Source: an uncultured Atopobiaceae bacterium
GTDB lineage: Bacteria; Actinomycetota; Coriobacteriia; Coriobacteriales; Atopobiaceae
Assembly (NCBI GenBank): GCA_905233865.1
Contig: CAJOGH010000064.1
Span: forward strand, 1-8,373
Direction of reading: 5' to 3'
DNA length: 8,373 nt
The position numbers and the translations under genes were made by a program. The stretch's first letter is position 1, and every line of letters begins with the position of its first letter. The notes beneath the pieces were generated by a model, which was not told where the DNA came from, made no database searches, and was given only the letters and a program-made list of their open reading frames with translations. Shown one piece after another: positions 6,906 to 8,373 of this stretch.

Positions 6906-7448
6906 CTACGCGTGCTCGATGCGGACAGAGTTAATGACGTCGCCGGCACGCAGGGTGCCGATGACGTCGAGGCCCTCGATAGTCTGGCCAAAGACGGTGT
7001 AACCGTCGTCCAGGCCGTGCTGAGGACCAAGGCAGAGGTAGAACTGGGACCCCGCGGAGTCGGGCATGGCGGAGCGGGCCATGGCAAGCGCGCCGTCGTC
7101 ATGACTGTTGCGGGGGTTGGTGTCGTACTCGTGACGGATACGGTAGCCAGGGCCACCGGTGCCGGGCATGCCATCCGGGCCAGGGCGGCCGGAGGCCACC
7201 TCATCGGGGGTCATGTCGCGGGTGTTGGGGCAACCGCACTGGATCACGAAGCCGGGAACGTAGCGGTGGAACTTGAGGTCGTCATAGAACCCAGCGCTGG
7301 CAAGCTCGCAGAAGTTGGCAACGTGGATGGGCGCGCCCTCGGCATCGAGCGCCACGCGAATGACGCCCTTTGACGTGGTGATGACCGCTATCTCGTTGCC
7401 GACAAGCTCATAGGTCGGCTCGTACATCGGCTCCGGCATGAGGCCCAT
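6906..7448 (-). CDS. Cyclophilin-type peptidyl-prolyl cis-trans isomerase
   Basis: This enzyme catalyses rotation of Xaa-Pro peptide bonds and assists protein folding. From the ATG at 7448 the product has 180 residues. Cyclophilin motifs occur in order: an amide-binding core IAVITTSKGVIRVAL, PIHVANFCELASAGFYDDLKFHR with the catalytic arginine in FHR, PGFVIQCGCPN, the ALAMARS segment, AGSQFYLCLG, and LDDGYTVFGQTIEG. The core therefore looks active. The stretch normally reading QGGD is QCGCPN here, and the tryptophan that binds cyclosporin in human cyclophilin A aligns to glycine (HGLDDG). No signal peptide or lipobox is visible, so it is probably cytoplasmic. The start at 7448 has an SD (GAGAGGAG, 4-base spacer); an in-frame GTG at 7475 is possible but lacks one. 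It precedes the TPR and mre genes on the same strand and may be the first gene of that transcript. Confidence 0.92.
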   Translation of the reverse strand: MGLMPEPMYEPTYELVGNEIAVITTSKGVIRVALDAEGAPIHVANFCELASAGFYDDLKFHRYVPGFVIQCGCPNTRDMTPDEVASGRPGPDGMPGTGGPGYRIRHEYDTNPRNSHDDGALAMARSAMPDSAGSQFYLCLGPQHGLDDGYTVFGQTIEGLDVIGTLRAGDVINSVRIEHA

Positions 7449-7452
7449 GGGG

Positions 7453-7460
7453 CTCCTCTC
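7453..7460 (-). promoter_or_regulatory. Ribosome binding site deciding the cyclophilin start
   Basis: GAGAGGAG lies four bases before the ATG at 7448 and falls inside the longer reading frame that begins with GTG at 7475. The position favours the shorter 180-residue product. Confidence 0.65.
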
Positions 7461-7489
7461 GGTTAGTTCGCACACTTACAATCTTAAAA

Positions 7490-7518
7490 AGTTTACCAGC
7501 GCACACGCGACTTCACAT
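7490..7518 (-). promoter_or_regulatory. Candidate promoter for the cyclophilin-TPR-mre-PBP2-rodA run
   Basis: The gap between the upstream stop (7539) and the cyclophilin start (7448) contains the only AT-rich patch between genes in the window. Reading the minus strand, TGG-TAAACT (7498-7490) matches an extended -10 (TGn plus four of six bases of TATAAT). A weak -35-like ATGTGA (7518-7513, three of six) sits 17 bases upstream. The predicted transcript would start near 7483, giving a leader of about 35 bases. This is a pattern match only; a TAAGAT at 7486-7481 is an alternative -10 without a -35. Confidence 0.35.
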
Positions 7519-7538
7519 ATTCGGCACGGCGAACGGTA

Positions 7539-8373
7539 TCACTGGCTGCCCTCTGGCGCCTGGGGCTTGGCCGCCGCGTACTGCGCGTCAAAGAGGGAGG
7601 CATAGGACTTGGCATCGGTGAGCGACGACGACACAGAGCCCGAGCCGCCCGTGGCCGCGTCCCATGCATCCTTGACGCTGTCGGCACGGTTGCGCAGGTA
7701 CGAGCCGATCGTCTTGATGGTGGACAGCGACGCCTCGTAGGTGCCCGTGGAAACGTCGGCCTTGGAGAGGTCCTGCAGGATGTTGGAGGCCTCGAGCTGG
7801 TTGGCGTAGGCCGTGTCCTGACGCTTGCTCTTGTCGTCATCGGACATGGTGTCGCGCCCGTCAAGCGCGGTCGTGGACTCGTCGAGCGCCAGCGCCAGCG
7901 CACCCATGCGCTCGTAGGCGTTCACGAGGATGTCGTAGGTCGCCTGGTCGGCGTCGGTGGCGTTGCCGTGGTCGCGGACATCCTGGCTGGCAAGCGTGGT
8001 GCGCGCACCGGGATAGCCTGCCTGGGAGGTGTCCTTGGCAGTCGTGGCCTTGATGGAAAAGGCCTCGGGGTTCCACGGGTGCGTGATCAGGATGGACGCG
8101 CCGCCCACGAGCAGGATGGCCGCGAGGGCCGATATGACCGCCACGCGGGTGCGAGGAAGGTGCTCTCGGTGGTAGACGCCCTGGCGTAGGTCATCCTCGG
8201 CAGGGATGGCGCTCTCGATACGCGGTATGGCGTTGGTCTCGTCGGCATCCGCCTCGTCCTCCTCGGGGCCGATCTGCGGGACACCGGGCACCTCGCGTTC
8301 CGGCTCGGTCTCGCGGACCTCGCCGGTGGGAATGCGGTCCCCCATGGCAGAGCGAGGCGACGGCGCGCCGCAT
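7539..8373 (-). CDS. Single-pass membrane protein of unknown function, probably 5'-truncated by window edge
   Basis: I do not recognise this family. From the first in-window ATG (8345) it has 268 residues. They form an acidic, Pro- and Glu-rich cytoplasmic stretch (1-60), one membrane helix (about 66-87, preceded by basic HREHLPRTR) and an extracellular part (88-268) that is mostly helical, rich in Ala, Asp, Ser and Thr, with no enzyme motif. The ATG at 8345 has no Shine-Dalgarno. The frame stays open upstream to the edge and would add CGAPSPRSA in front. That CGAP resembles the end of an N-terminal zinc ribbon (CxxCGAP), so the real start probably lies beyond 8373. The stop is TGA at 7539, followed by a 90-base gap with a possible promoter, so it may belong to a different transcript from the mre run. 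The topology resembles that of the TPR protein two genes down. Confidence 0.75.
   Translation of the reverse strand, partial: CGAPSPRSAMGDRIPTGEVRETEPEREVPGVPQIGPEEDEADADETNAIPRIESAIPAEDDLRQGVYHREHLPRTRVAVISALAAILLVGGASILITHPWNPEAFSIKATTAKDTSQAGYPGARTTLASQDVRDHGNATDADQATYDILVNAYERMGALALALDESTTALDGRDTMSDDDKSKRQDTAYANQLEASNILQDLSKADVSTGTYEASLSTIKTIGSYLRNRADSVKDAWDAATGGSGSVSSSLTDAKSYASLFDAQYAAAKPQAPEGSQ

Noticed and set aside
7500..7540. Terminator after the rightmost gene
   Set aside because: Short inverted pieces such as TTCG/CGAA and GCG/CGC give stems of only three to four pairs, and the T run downstream is separated from them. This is not convincing as an intrinsic terminator.
1..8373. CRISPR arrays, tRNA or rRNA genes, insertion sequences, phage or defence genes
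   Set aside because: I found no spaced direct repeats, RNA gene signatures, transposase motifs or terminal inverted repeats. The window is almost fully occupied by housekeeping genes on one strand.

Overview
The window reads as one block of GC-rich (by eye around 60% or more) chromosomal DNA in which every supported gene lies on the minus strand. It is the cell-elongation (elongasome) cluster of a rod- or ovoid-forming bacterium. Transcription runs from the right edge to the left edge: a membrane protein of unknown function, a cyclophilin-type peptidyl-prolyl isomerase, a TPR membrane protein, mreB, mreC, mreD, a class B penicillin-binding protein (PBP2/mrdA) and rodA. The GC content, the MreB and MreC sequence character and the conserved mre-PBP2-RodA order fit a high-GC Gram-positive. 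My best guess is an Atopobiaceae/Olsenella-like member of the class Coriobacteriia. That assignment is recognition plus inference and rests on no search.

Right part (8373 to about 7449): a single-pass membrane protein that is probably cut at its 5' end by the window edge, then a 90-base gap. This is the largest intergenic space in the window and the only one with an AT-rich patch. It holds a candidate extended -10 promoter. Middle part (7448 to 5448): a cyclophilin with a good Shine-Dalgarno, then a TPR protein 25 bases later with a single membrane helix and an extracellular domain. The TPR gene is broken near 5756 by an apparent loss of one base, so its C-terminal extracellular domain and Ala/Thr repeat tail lie in another frame. 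Left part (5419 to 1): mreB, mreC, mreD, mrdA and rodA, packed with gaps of 2, -4, 4 and 12 bases; rodA runs off the left edge.

The five core genes encode one machine. MreB filaments lie inside the membrane, MreC and MreD cross it and link to the synthases, RodA polymerises glycan strands from lipid II, and PBP2 cross-links them. The upstream cyclophilin and TPR genes appear to share the transcript and could be folding or scaffolding partners, but the sequence does not show that directly. I see no RNA gene, mobile element, CRISPR array, convincing terminator or defence system. The points most worth a second look are the frameshift in the TPR gene, an extra N-terminal membrane helix on PBP2, the cysteine-rich region around the PBP2 active site, and the Ala/Thr-rich tails on two neighbouring surface proteins.
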